This document shows positions 9,971-19,200 of a stretch of 64,000 nt of DNA, piece by piece. Each line of letters begins with the position of its first letter. Position 1 is the first letter of the stretch. The position numbers and the translations under genes are program-made. A model generated the notes under the pieces. It saw nothing but the letters and a program-made list of their open reading frames with translations. It did no database searches and was not told where the DNA came from. The DNA comes from Bacteroidales bacterium (lineage in GTDB: Bacteria; Bacteroidota; Bacteroidia; Bacteroidales; JAAYJT01): the NCBI GenBank assembly GCA_014860575.1, contig JACZJK010000046.1:1-64000 (forward strand), in the 5' to 3' direction.

Positions 9971-11584
9971 TTATTTTGAAGCTTTAACATGAGGTTTCGG
10001 GTTGATGAGAATGCGCACAAAATCAATGGCAAACCCATCGCCTATGCCGGTGGTAGCATCGTCAATCAGGATTTTAAACTTGCCGTCTTTCAGTTTTCCC
10101 ACCTCTTCGGGGGTAAGCCGGTAGCTCACCATTTTACCTACCGGCCCGGTCATATCGGTTTCGTTAATCAGTTTCGAAAGTCCAACCGACATCACGCCGT
10201 CCAATTTAGCAGTGAAAAGGCTTTCAGACGAAACCGATTGGATATCGTTAATAAAAGCCTGTAAAATAGCGGAATTAATGGTAATGTCAACAGGCTGAAA
10301 TTCGAGTGTCACCGGTTTCGGAAGATTGCCGGGACGTAGCGATGTTTCGGTATAGCCATCGGTCCATGCTTCGGATCCGTATTTATAGGATGAAGGCACC
10401 ATGATGCGGTCAGTTCCTTCGGGATCGGTTTTGTCAACTTCCCAGGGAAATTCGTTCCATTCGGTCAGTTCACCGGAGAAAGGGTTGTAACCCTGGGCGA
10501 ACCCGCTGTTGATGTTGTCAATATCGCCCACCCTTACCATCAGCTCAGCATCAGGTGTGTTTTTCATGATCACCCGTTTCTTTTTCCAGTCATCAACTTT
10601 GTCGTAAACAACCTGTGGAACAGGTTTAACGGTATCCGTAATAACAGGCTCAGCCACGGCTTCAAGCTGGAAATTCAATGTCCCTGCTTTGCTGTCCGAT
10701 ACTTCGACGGTGGTCATTGAGGATGCATAGCCTGTTTTCGAAGCCGTTACGTAATTGAACCCGCCCGGAACGCCGGTAAGGGTATAAACACCTTCGGATG
10801 TGGTAATCGCCTTCACAATTCCAGATGACGACACCGTTGCGCCTTCCAGCGGTTTGCCAGTGGTTTTATCGCTTACTTTACCCGAAATTTTTCGGTTTCC
10901 CGAGGCTTTGGGGTTGATCAGGATACGGGCAAAATCAATGGCATACCCATCGCCCGCGCCGGTGACGGCATCATCAATCAGGATTGAAACTTTGCCACGT
11001 CTAACAGCTTCCAGCATTTCGGGATGAAAGGTCACGGTCACCAGTTTTCCGACAGGCCCGGTTTGGTTCAAAGAATTGAGCACTTTCTCAAGTTCGGCGA
11101 AACGTATTCCGTTGACCGTGGCCGTGAATTTGGTTTTGAACACCGGGGCCTGAAAATCATCAACAAACAGTTGCAGCGAAGCCGCATTCACCGCTATGCC
11201 TTCGGTCGGAAAGCTGAAAACAATTGGCCTAACTGAATTTTCAGGCCGTGAAGTGCTTTGCGTATAACCATCGGTCGAAGCCGATGGGTCGCCTTTGAAA
11301 CCTGATACCACCATGATGCGGTCGGTGCCGTCGGGGTCAGCGGGATCGGGTTCCCAGGGGAAGCCGTGTGGGTCGGTAGGTTCGCCCGAGAAGGGATTGT
11401 AGCCCTCTTCGAAATCAAAACCGAAATTGTCAATGTCGCCCACCCGGATAACCATTTCGGCTTCAGGAGAATTCTTTGTGATGGATGTTTTTAATTGCCA
11501 ATCAGGATGTTGGGCAACCAGTATTCCTTGGGTCATCGCCATGAATGCCAACAAGGAAAAGATAACACGGCGTTTTGTTTTCAT
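9971..11584 (-). CDS. Secreted protein with two copies of an unknown domain around a carboxypeptidase-regulatory-like domain
   Basis: 537 residues from the ATG at 11584; the in-frame ATG at 11638 would lengthen the N-terminus across the end of the upstream gene and spoil the signal peptide (MKTKRRVIFSLLAFMAMTQG). Two homologous blocks, about residues 26-230 and 335-535, share VGDIDN, GYNPFSGE, FPWE, DPxGTDRIMV and end in FAxxLINPK-type segments (IDFARILINPK; IDFVRILINPK). Between them is a beta-sandwich like the CarboxypepD-regulatory/CNA-B group (KISGKVSDKTTGKPLEGATV to LTGVPGG). I do not recognise the duplicated domain. No sorting domain is present, so it is probably periplasmic or exported by Sec only. 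It lies 13 bp after the LpoB/CsgG-like gene and is probably co-transcribed. Confidence 0.75.
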   Translation of the reverse strand: MKTKRRVIFSLLAFMAMTQGILVAQHPDWQLKTSITKNSPEAEMVIRVGDIDNFGFDFEEGYNPFSGEPTDPHGFPWEPDPADPDGTDRIMVVSGFKGDPSASTDGYTQSTSRPENSVRPIVFSFPTEGIAVNAASLQLFVDDFQAPVFKTKFTATVNGIRFAELEKVLNSLNQTGPVGKLVTVTFHPEMLEAVRRGKVSILIDDAVTGAGDGYAIDFARILINPKASGNRKISGKVSDKTTGKPLEGATVSSSGIVKAITTSEGVYTLTGVPGGFNYVTASKTGYASSMTTVEVSDSKAGTLNFQLEAVAEPVITDTVKPVPQVVYDKVDDWKKKRVIMKNTPDAELMVRVGDIDNINSGFAQGYNPFSGELTEWNEFPWEVDKTDPEGTDRIMVPSSYKYGSEAWTDGYTETSLRPGNLPKPVTLEFQPVDITINSAILQAFINDIQSVSSESLFTAKLDGVMSVGLSKLINETDMTGPVGKMVSYRLTPEEVGKLKDGKFKILIDDATTGIGDGFAIDFVRILINPKPHVKASK

Positions 11585-11597
11585 GGTTTGGGAAGTG

Positions 11598-12152
11598 TTA
11601 ATATTTAAGGGTTCGCAACTGTTCCAATACATCTTCAAGCGAAGGCTTCACCACCTCATTCAATAGTTTATCCTCATTTAGTGGTTCTGCAGGCCTGGGG
11701 CCTTGAATATCAACTCTTCCCTTCCAATGACTTCCACCTTTGTCGTCGTAGAGAATGATGTTTGCCGGAATAAGTATTTCTTTATCGGTAACTTTTATTG
11801 ACTCAAAAGATGCAAATAACAGATAGTTGTATTTTTCTCTTTTTACCAGTTCTTTGATGGCTGCCGCATTCAGGTTATCAGGATTGAGTTTGGGCATGCC
11901 CTCCAGGGCTAGCAATACATGCTCGCGTGTTAAAGGATTGACCTGGCCGACAACACCCAATTGAATGATTAAATGTTCCTGCATTTGCACAGCAAAATCA
12001 TTCCATTGCTGATTGTTGAGTGCTGTATGCTGCACTGCACTGACGTTTACCGGTAAAACACCCATGCGCACCTGTGCACTGAGGGAACCGGAGATGATAA
12101 ACACCAGCAAACAAATTGCCAGTTTAGCTGATAATGAACTATTTGTTTTCAT
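11598..12152 (-). CDS. Secreted LpoB/CsgG-like protein
   Basis: 184 residues with a signal peptide (to about GSLSAQ, residue 26). The rest has a CsgG/LpoB/TolB-N-like look: VRMGVLPVN as first strand, a helix with DFAVQMQEHLIIQL, the NPLTREHV segment, then KYNYLLFASFESIKV and a final strand. That fold occurs in periplasmic activator and export-accessory proteins. No lipobox Cys is present. The function is unknown. Its stop lies 13 bp before the start of the duplicated-domain protein and 66 bp after the lipoprotein gene, suggesting an operon. Confidence 0.65.
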   Translation of the reverse strand: MKTNSSLSAKLAICLLVFIISGSLSAQVRMGVLPVNVSAVQHTALNNQQWNDFAVQMQEHLIIQLGVVGQVNPLTREHVLLALEGMPKLNPDNLNAAAIKELVKREKYNYLLFASFESIKVTDKEILIPANIILYDDKGGSHWKGRVDIQGPRPAEPLNEDKLLNEVVKPSLEDVLEQLRTLKY

Positions 12153-12218
12153 TTTACTTGATTTAAATGGTTAAAGAAATTGACAGGTTTTGCTTTGATC
12201 AAAGTTTTTTGAAAATGA

Positions 12219-12740
12219 TCAGGGATTCAATAAAGCAACCGTGAGAACTGCCCCTTCTTCCATGCTCATTAACATGATGGAGTATTTTTCATTCTCGGTG
12301 CTGATGGCTCCTTGTGAAGGCCCGAAGTTCATGAAGTTGGTCTCAAATCCTTTTTGCCGGAGCAGTTTGTTGTACTGATCCAGATAGTCTTCGGGCAGAT
12401 CTTTATACATGATTGACCAGGCCCGTGTGCCATCATTAGAGATATTGAGTCCTATCCCGTCAATTCTTCCTGACTTGAATTCGGGAACATCGGCTGGGAT
12501 TTCATCCGGCCATTTTTTTGCTTCTGCATCAATTTCAACCCGATGGCCATTGGTTTCAAAAACAGCTCCGTCCTTATTAAGTTTAACAGTTGCATCTTCG
12601 CCTGTTTCTTTTTCAATGGCCTGTTCGAGTAATTTTTCGCTTGACTTTGTAGAACTTTGCTGGCAGGAATTGAAGAAAAAGAAAAATAACAGCACCGATA
12701 AACTTAGTAATCTGACAATAGATTGGTTAAGGTGTTTCAT
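12219..12740 (-). CDS. Predicted lipoprotein of unknown function
   Basis: 173 residues. The N-terminus is a hydrophobic run of Leu and Phe ending FNSCQQSS, with Cys26 as the likely lipidated residue, then a Ser/Lys-rich linker. The mature part contains RVEIDAEAKKWPDEIPADVPEF, followed by DYLDQYNKLLRQKGFE, the kind of short alpha/beta domain seen in many uncharacterised lipoproteins. I do not recognise a family. It lies 31 bp downstream of the sorting-domain gene starting at 13599 and upstream of the LpoB/CsgG-like gene, so a four-gene unit 13599 to 9971 is plausible. Confidence 0.7.
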   Translation of the reverse strand: MKHLNQSIVRLLSLSVLLFFFFFNSCQQSSTKSSEKLLEQAIEKETGEDATVKLNKDGAVFETNGHRVEIDAEAKKWPDEIPADVPEFKSGRIDGIGLNISNDGTRAWSIMYKDLPEDYLDQYNKLLRQKGFETNFMNFGPSQGAISTENEKYSIMLMSMEEGAVLTVALLNP

Positions 12741-12771
12741 GGTTAAGAAGTTTTTTGGTTGTTTTATATCA

Positions 12772-13599
12772 TTAATGCTTAACGATCAATTTTTTATATC
12801 CGGTAACCTGATTTTCTCTCATTTCCTGAATGAAATAAACCCCTTCGCTAAGCCCAGAAACGTCAATTATGCCTGACTGCTGGTTATCGCCAAATTGCCT
12901 TTTATAAACCAGACATCCCATGATATTTATCAGGCTAATTGTTGCAGAACCTTTAATATTCAGGTTCTCAAAATAGAGTAGATCTGATGCCGGGTTGGGA
13001 TATACTTTAATTTGGTTTGAAGGATCCCTGCTTCCGGAAGTCTCATCCGAGAACTCAAGCTTGTCTATTAGGTAATATGAACCAATATTACCTCCGATGA
13101 ACTGCCCGAGTTGCATAGCGATAAAAGCCTCATTCGGTGTATCGGAGGTCGCGTAAACAATGTCCAGAATGAACTGAGTCCAGTTTGTATGGCTTTGCAG
13201 TGAACGCAATAATCCGAAGCCGATCATTTCCCCGTCAAGCCACATGCTGACATTGATCTTTAAGCTATCCAACCCAATAATGTTGCCTTTGATGTATCCT
13301 GTAAGTGACTGGAACCTTTCATTAACGGGGAAATTGCCATCAGTGAACATGAAGCCGGCAGTATTCATTTCCATACCTGGATCATAAACTACTTTCAATT
13401 CAACTGAATAATCTCCATTGTAACTTTCATTGCTTCGCAGAACATTCGGATAATCTTCGTCGCTGCTGATTGTCCATCCATCGGGCGCCAGGATTCCTAA
13501 ATTCAATGTCCAATCTTCAAAACTGGAATTGGGTACCTGTGATAAAGCAGGTATGGCTAAAATTGCGATCCACAGTAATGGTAATATCTTTGTTTTCAT
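12772..13599 (-). CDS. Small T9SS cargo protein, carbohydrate-binding-like fold
   Basis: 275 residues from the ATG at 13599, which opens a good signal peptide (MKTKILPLLWIAILAIPALS); the longer in-frame ORF from 13680 adds a non-signal extension. Residues about 22-190 look like a jelly-roll module (NSSFEDWTL, DGWTISSDED, YSVELKVVYD), as in carbohydrate-binding or choice-of-anchor domains. The last 80 residues form a T9SS type A sorting domain (IKVYPNPASDLLYFE to KKLIVKH), more divergent from the giants' domains than those are from one another. It also lacks the two-Cys pre-sorting module. It may be first in the operon with the lipoprotein. Confidence 0.75.
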   Translation of the reverse strand: MKTKILPLLWIAILAIPALSQVPNSSFEDWTLNLGILAPDGWTISSDEDYPNVLRSNESYNGDYSVELKVVYDPGMEMNTAGFMFTDGNFPVNERFQSLTGYIKGNIIGLDSLKINVSMWLDGEMIGFGLLRSLQSHTNWTQFILDIVYATSDTPNEAFIAMQLGQFIGGNIGSYYLIDKLEFSDETSGSRDPSNQIKVYPNPASDLLYFENLNIKGSATISLINIMGCLVYKRQFGDNQQSGIIDVSGLSEGVYFIQEMRENQVTGYKKLIVKH

Positions 13600-13698
13600 T
13601 TTGCATAGTTTGTTTAATGGTTGATTGATTAATTTGGTTTGATTTTCGATAAAAAACTCGTCCTGACCATATCGGATCAAGGCATTTGTATGTAAAGC

Positions 13699-13896
13699 TT
13701 ACATCATTAATCCTCCTTTCCTTTTTCTCGGTTCCGGTTTTTCCGTATCTGTATTGTGATTCTTCAAAAGGTTTTTGTTTCTGTTATTTATTGGCTTGTC
13801 TGTGTCTGTTTTATAAAATGTTTGCTGCCTGGATTCTACAAAAGGATTCACACGGATAACTATTTGATGAATTAAAAAAAACTGTTCACTTGTCAT
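13699..13896 (-). CDS. Small hypothetical ORF, 65 residues
   Basis: Its ATG overlaps the last 11 bases of the 52-residue ORF upstream, an arrangement typical of translational coupling. The N-terminus is mildly hydrophobic (EQFFLIHQIVIRV), the C-terminal half is polar and basic with two similar segments (KTDTDKP, NTDTEKP) and a KRKGGLMM end. No family is recognised. The promoter at 14064-14096 would serve both ORFs. It could be a chance ORF. Confidence 0.4.
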   Translation of the reverse strand: MTSEQFFLIHQIVIRVNPFVESRQQTFYKTDTDKPINNRNKNLLKNHNTDTEKPEPRKRKGGLMM

Positions 13897-14044
13897 TCTT
13901 CTGATAATGCTTAATGATTTTTATCAGTGCTGAATTGCGATCTTCAGTTTTCTGCCTGGTTACTTCCAACTGATTCTTTTCAAAATCAAGATTATTTTCA
14001 GCCACCTTGGTTTCAGCTTTCCTGGGCTTCTTAACTGTTTTCAT
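13886..14044 (-). CDS. Small hypothetical ORF, 52 residues, Lys-rich
   Basis: A 52-residue ORF (MKTVKKPRKAETKVAENN to IIKHYQKNDK), highly charged and probably helical. Support comes from position: a good -33/-7 promoter ends about 20 bp upstream of its ATG, leaving a leader of about 14 nt, and no other ORF is placed to use it. No signal peptide or recognisable domain. The 65-residue ORF follows with an 11-bp overlap. Confidence 0.5.
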   Translation of the reverse strand: MKTVKKPRKAETKVAENNLDFEKNQLEVTRQKTEDRNSALIKIIKHYQKNDK

Positions 14045-14063
14045 AACAGTGATTTATTCGTCG

Positions 14064-14096
14064 CAAAGCTAAGCCGGATCAAGAGGCAGGTGCAAA
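14064..14096 (-). promoter_or_regulatory. Promoter of the small-ORF pair
   Basis: On the minus strand: TTTG at 14093-14096, 21-bp spacer, TAGCTTTG at 14064-14071 (perfect TAnnTTTG). It is the best evidence that the 13886-14044 ORF is expressed. Between here and the regulator's stop at 14285 no other feature is seen. Confidence 0.6.
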
Positions 14097-14284
14097 TTTT
14101 TCAGGTTCCAAAAGGTGTTAATAGCGGTTTCAAAAAGTGACATTATTTTAAAACCATATTAAATTATGGAAAATGTATGCTGAAAATCACAGGCTCAACC
14201 CATGCCATAAACTGATAAAAAACCAATGACGCCAAGGCTGGTTCTAAGTAGAATATCTGAGCTATTGATTTAGCATTAAAGTGT

Positions 14285-16069
14285 TCAAAGTTGCATAAGA
14301 AAAGGGACGAGGTTATCGTCAGAATGCAGGCCTAGTTTTTGGCGTAACCTATATCTCGTTGACTTGATACCCGCTTCTGATTTGAAAGAAATCGCAGCAA
14401 TTTCTTTACTGCTAAGATTCAATTTGAGAAAGGCTGCTGTTTTAATCTCCGACGGTGTGAGATCCGGGCAAACAGCAAGTAATTTCTGAAAAAACTCAGA
14501 GTGGATATTACGGAAAATCTTTTCAAATTCATTCCATGTGCTATTTTTAAGCTGGGCTTCTAAACCTGCAATAATGCTTTTGATTTGTATGGAAAGTTCG
14601 TTCTGATCTTTGTTTTTAAGATACTGTTGCTCAAGTTTTTCTATAACATCGCCCAGGGTTTCATTAATTCGCAGCATCTCCAGCGCTTTTGATGCCAATT
14701 CACGGTTTTTCGATTCCAGTTGTTCTTCCAGATATTGTTGTTCCCTTCTTTGTATTTCAGCTTTCTGCAGATTGTTTATTTTTTCCTGATCATTCAACAT
14801 CTCCTGCTTTTTCAGCGCTTTGGTTTTTAGCTTGAAAAGAAAGTATAAAAGTAAAAGAATGGCCATCACCGCTATTACTGAAATGGTCAGTAAAAGGTTT
14901 TGCTTTCGCTGGATAGCATTTCTGCTTTTCAAAATTTCTATTTCATCGTTTTTCCTGGCTGTTTGAAATTTCATTTCTGACTCCCTGAAAACTTTCTCAT
15001 TGTTTATAATTGATAAGCTATCCTTGATACCAGCACTCATCAATAGGTATTGATATGCATCTTCATATTTACCGGTTGAGGCTGATATTTGCGATAGAGT
15101 TTCATAACAATTATGAATCAGCAAAGGGTTCTTCATTTCCATAGCCAGGTCTAAGGCCATGCAAGCTTCAGATAGAGCTTCATTTTTCGAACCTGCTTTT
15201 TCGAGGGTTTGAGCCGTTTTAAGAATCGAGATACATACACCGGTTTGTTCATTGAGGGATGTATAATTTTTTTTTGCGGCATAAAGGCTGTGCAGTGCAT
15301 CATCCAGCAGTCCCATTTGCAAATATATATCGGCTATAGTATATTCTGAGCTCGCCATCCCGCGACTATCCTGTAATTGTGATCGTATAGAGAAGCTTTG
15401 TTTCAGGCAGAGCAGAGCGGAGTCGTAATCATGCATGCTGGCATAAGCGCTTCCCATACCTGAAAGAATAAGTGCTTTAGCTCCTTTGTCGTTCAATTCC
15501 TCAACAATTCCAAGGGCAGTCATCAAATAGGACAATGCCAAAACCGGCTCCGAACGCTCGATGTGAAGTGTTCCAAGACTAATCAGGGATGTTGATTGAA
15601 GTTTTTTGTTCCCTGTTTGTTTACTTAGCATGTGCATTTCCTGGAAATTCTCAATAGCTTTGTTATAATTTCCAAGCAATGAATACACACTACCAACTGC
15701 GAAACGATAATTGGCAAGCCCATCATCATCACCGATCTCCTCAAAAAGTTTTCGGGCCTGCTCAAGATACCTGAGGGCAATATCATATTCATCCTTATAG
15801 TAATATACCCTTCCCTGAAAAAGAAAACTACCTGCAATTCCCTTTTTATATTCCAACTCAGTTGAAAGAAGGTATGCTTCATGCAGATAAACAAGGGCTT
15901 TCTCCTGATCAATACTTCCAAAATATTCCCCAAGCTGAATCAAGAGAATAACTTTTGATGTGTCGGAAGGCAGTTGCTTTAACAAACGCTCCTTCTCCAA
16001 GGGATCAAACGGAGCTGCACCTAACGTTAATGATGTTAAAAATAATGACAACAGGAACAAGCGGATCAT
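14285..16069 (-). CDS. TPR sensor/regulator with one membrane segment and LuxR-type HTH
   Basis: 594 residues from the ATG at 16069, which starts a signal peptide or anchor (MIRLFLLSLFLTSLTLGAAP). Tetratricopeptide repeats fill about residues 35-350 (periplasmic). A single membrane helix (NLLLTISVIAVMAILLLLYF, about 391-412) is followed by a charged coiled coil (about 415-490) and a C-terminal LuxR/GerE-like helix-turn-helix (LTPSEIKTAAFLKLNLSSKE, about 538-585). This TPR-TM-coil-HTH layout is common in Bacteroidota, where such proteins may act as one-piece membrane regulators or partner with histidine kinases. It is the only transcription regulator in the window and a natural candidate to control nearby T9SS cargo genes, but that is inference from position. 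Confidence 0.85.
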   Translation of the reverse strand: MIRLFLLSLFLTSLTLGAAPFDPLEKERLLKQLPSDTSKVILLIQLGEYFGSIDQEKALVYLHEAYLLSTELEYKKGIAGSFLFQGRVYYYKDEYDIALRYLEQARKLFEEIGDDDGLANYRFAVGSVYSLLGNYNKAIENFQEMHMLSKQTGNKKLQSTSLISLGTLHIERSEPVLALSYLMTALGIVEELNDKGAKALILSGMGSAYASMHDYDSALLCLKQSFSIRSQLQDSRGMASSEYTIADIYLQMGLLDDALHSLYAAKKNYTSLNEQTGVCISILKTAQTLEKAGSKNEALSEACMALDLAMEMKNPLLIHNCYETLSQISASTGKYEDAYQYLLMSAGIKDSLSIINNEKVFRESEMKFQTARKNDEIEILKSRNAIQRKQNLLLTISVIAVMAILLLLYFLFKLKTKALKKQEMLNDQEKINNLQKAEIQRREQQYLEEQLESKNRELASKALEMLRINETLGDVIEKLEQQYLKNKDQNELSIQIKSIIAGLEAQLKNSTWNEFEKIFRNIHSEFFQKLLAVCPDLTPSEIKTAAFLKLNLSSKEIAAISFKSEAGIKSTRYRLRQKLGLHSDDNLVPFLMQL

Positions 16070-16122
16070 ACGGATATTATGATGTTCAAAAAACACAAAG
16101 TCATAGCAGAGCCACAAAACCC

Positions 16123-16170
16123 ATCATGATATGCAGGCAAGGTTGTAAAAAGCTTACCTGCAATCATGAT
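16123..16170 (-). terminator. Long hairpin between the M12B gene and the TPR regulator
   Basis: ATCATGAT-A-TGCAGG (16123-16137) pairs with CCTGCAATCATGAT (16157-16170), 14 bp with one bulge. It lies about 40 bp past the stop at 16212 and about 55 bp before the regulator's ATG. No T-run follows on the minus strand, so it may be a weak terminator or a leader structure of the regulator. Confidence 0.45.
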
Positions 16171-16211
16171 TATCACAATGTTGTTCAATAATAATAAGCA
16201 CTAAAGCAATA

Positions 16212-19200
16212 TCATTGCCTGATGACTTTCTCTATTCCAACATAACTTCCATTTGTAACCCTGATGAGATAAATACCCGGTTGGCTGTCGCCAAGATTAA
16301 AGATATAGCTTTTGGCTATCGGTTCTTCCACCGAAAAAACATTGTTTCCTATCAGGTCAAACACTTCAACTGAAATGCTTGTAAACTCAATTATATCATA
16401 GAGTTCCAAAGTAAATGTTCCCTTTGTCGGGTTGGGATATACTCCAAAACCAGGCTTATCTTTTATGATTTCATTTGCTGGCACTGCAAGTAATGCTTCG
16501 CTTGTAGCTAACATTGATGATCCACTGCCGCAATAGATGCCATTGGTTGTGATCCATGCATGCAAATAACCGCCGTTATGAATATGAGTGCCTTCAAGCA
16601 AACGTATGTTTTGCCCGGCTACAAGGTTCACATTCCCACCATTTTCAACAACAAAACTTTGCGAACCTCCCACCGTGATGGTTTGCAAGGCTTCAAAACA
16701 CAGGTCCTGTCCAGAACCAATTAAAACACCATCAAGGTCAACAGTTGGCGATATTTGACCTGTCCAGTGAATGCGTCCATAAGTGTCCTGCTCATTTGTT
16801 GGTCCGGCGAAAACTCCACTATAATCGGAGAGGGTAACTACACCTGCATCCACCGTTTTTGAAACATTATAATAACCCGTACTTCCCGGAAAAACAACAT
16901 TACTCAGCAACAGGCTTTGATTGTTGTTGATGGTTAACAGTCTTCCCCCACTTTGTCCGTTGCGGAAATTACAATTTGTAAACGACCTCGCCGGATCAAC
17001 AATGCCACCTGAATTAACATTTACTCCATTGGTATTCATGTATTCGAAAATGGTATGCTCTGCGCTAATGGTGGCTCCGCTATTGATATTAAAACCATAA
17101 TTTCCTGTGGAAATTCTGGATATGCGGGCTTCAGCGCCCAAACTTCCAATTGCATTTAGTGTTCCTCCGGTATTGATTGAAAGCGTTTTTGCGGAAGCCA
17201 GCAGAAGGTTGCTGTTATTGTTTAGAACAATTGTCCCGCCTGAATTTACATTCACATTACCGCCGGCTGAAACATCAACTCCGATCAAGTTTAAAGAGCC
17301 AATCTCAACTGTCAAATCATTATTTACTAATATGTCTGTGGTAACATTCACAGTGTTTGCTCTGGTTCCCTCGGTGATATTTCCATTTCTTTCTAACACT
17401 GGTTCTGATTTCAAACCATCTCCTCCGGATTTATTAATTAAAACATTGTGGAAATGTCCTGCACTTACTGCAATTCCGGCATCTGAACCTCCATAGAGTT
17501 CAACAGTTCCTCCTGAAGGTGTAAAATTCAGGTTGTTAACCGACATGTGCCCTGTGGTTCTTATAGTTCCAGCCGTAACATTTTCGGTAAAAGAATAGGT
17601 TGGTGAATTATAAACAAGAATGCCTACATCTTTAAAATCAAGAACACCACCGGTCATAAATACCGTGGCATTATCATAATAAGGCCAATAGCTGGTAGTA
17701 GCACCGCCAAAAACATTCAATTCTGCTCCACTTCCTATAATAACTGTACCATTGATATCTACGTACTGAGCACCATCCTGGTGGAGGTTCATCGTACCAG
17801 AATAAATGGCAAAGGTTCCAAACAGGCCGTTATCGGCCAGATCATAAGCAGTAAAGTTTCCGGGTGAAATCCAGATACCTCCACTTGTCCAATCGTAAAT
17901 CTGGCAGTTTATATTATGCTCAGCAAGGTTGTAAAGCAACTCCATTGGTTTATTAACTTCAAGGATATGGAAATCCTCTGTAGAACAGAACTGCGCTGTG
18001 GTTCCATTGAATATCACCCTGCTGTTGGTTTCATTAAAAGCTGAAGTACCAACGTTGTTGTACCAATTTTCGCCAATACTGATAGTCTTATTGTTAGAGT
18101 TCAGTACGCCGTCATCAATAAATAAGCTTCCCTTTATTGTAAGGTTATCGTAAACCTGGAATGAAGAACCAGGTTTATCGAGCACCATGTTATGAAGATA
18201 ATTTCCATTGGTTACCTGAACATAGTTGCCCGCACTTGTATTGACAAATTCAACAGTTCCGGCAAGGGGCTGGAACGTGCCGGCAGAATTTGCTGATAAT
18301 GTTTTTCCGACCCTGAAAACTCCCCCGCTAATCTGGTCATTGAAAGTGCTGGAGATCGAAACTGACCGGTTTGGAAATTCAACAATGCCTTCTATTAGCT
18401 GAAGAGTTCCGGCTAATGATACGCTACTTGTGCTATAATTATTAGTAAAAGTACCCTGGTTTAAATTAAGCAACCCTGTTGACGGAAAGGCAAATTCACC
18501 CTGAACGCTCGCTGAGCACCCGTTAGAAACTGACAGCGTACCGGAAAGATTCAAAGTTCCGCCAACCTGAAAATCGGCAGCGCTGAAAGAAATGCTGGCC
18601 CCATTTTCAATAGTAGCATTCCCCGCCACAATCATACCAGCACCGGACTGTAAGAAAAATAATGAGGCCCCGCTTTTTACTGTGTAATAACCCATCACTT
18701 TTGTCGGATAATAGGTTTTTCCGGTTACGTTCACACTCAAATTTTTTGACAAAGGCCCCCTCACCAAATTACCAAATTCGGCGTCGGTACTTGTAGGATA
18801 AATCATGTTGGAGGTTATGTAAGTAGTATTGCCGGTACCAAGTTTTGCAGTAGTTCCTTCTCTAAATGCCCAGTTTCCGGAATGAAATGTACCTGCAGTG
18901 ACATTCGCTGACGAACCATTTTCCCAATACATATTAACAGTGGTGAAATCATTTGCCGTATTGGTCATGATTAACTGTCCATAGATTGTTGTTGTTCCTT
19001 CTACATTACAGGTATAAGAACTCAAATTAAAACTGCCTGCATCAACATTTAAATCTCCTGTTATTACAAAATTGGAACCAAGGGTTATGGTGTTGGCTTT
19101 GCCACCATCAGTAAGCAAATGACCGCTGCGTTCGTCATACACCGGACCGTTGATATTGTTTTCCCCACTCTCTTTCGCGCTCTTATCGATTTTAACATTC

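Noticed and set aside
12194-12212. CTTTGATCAAAG palindrome with T-run as a terminator
   Set aside because: The T-run is on the plus strand while the genes on both sides are on the minus strand, and the stem is only 6 bp.
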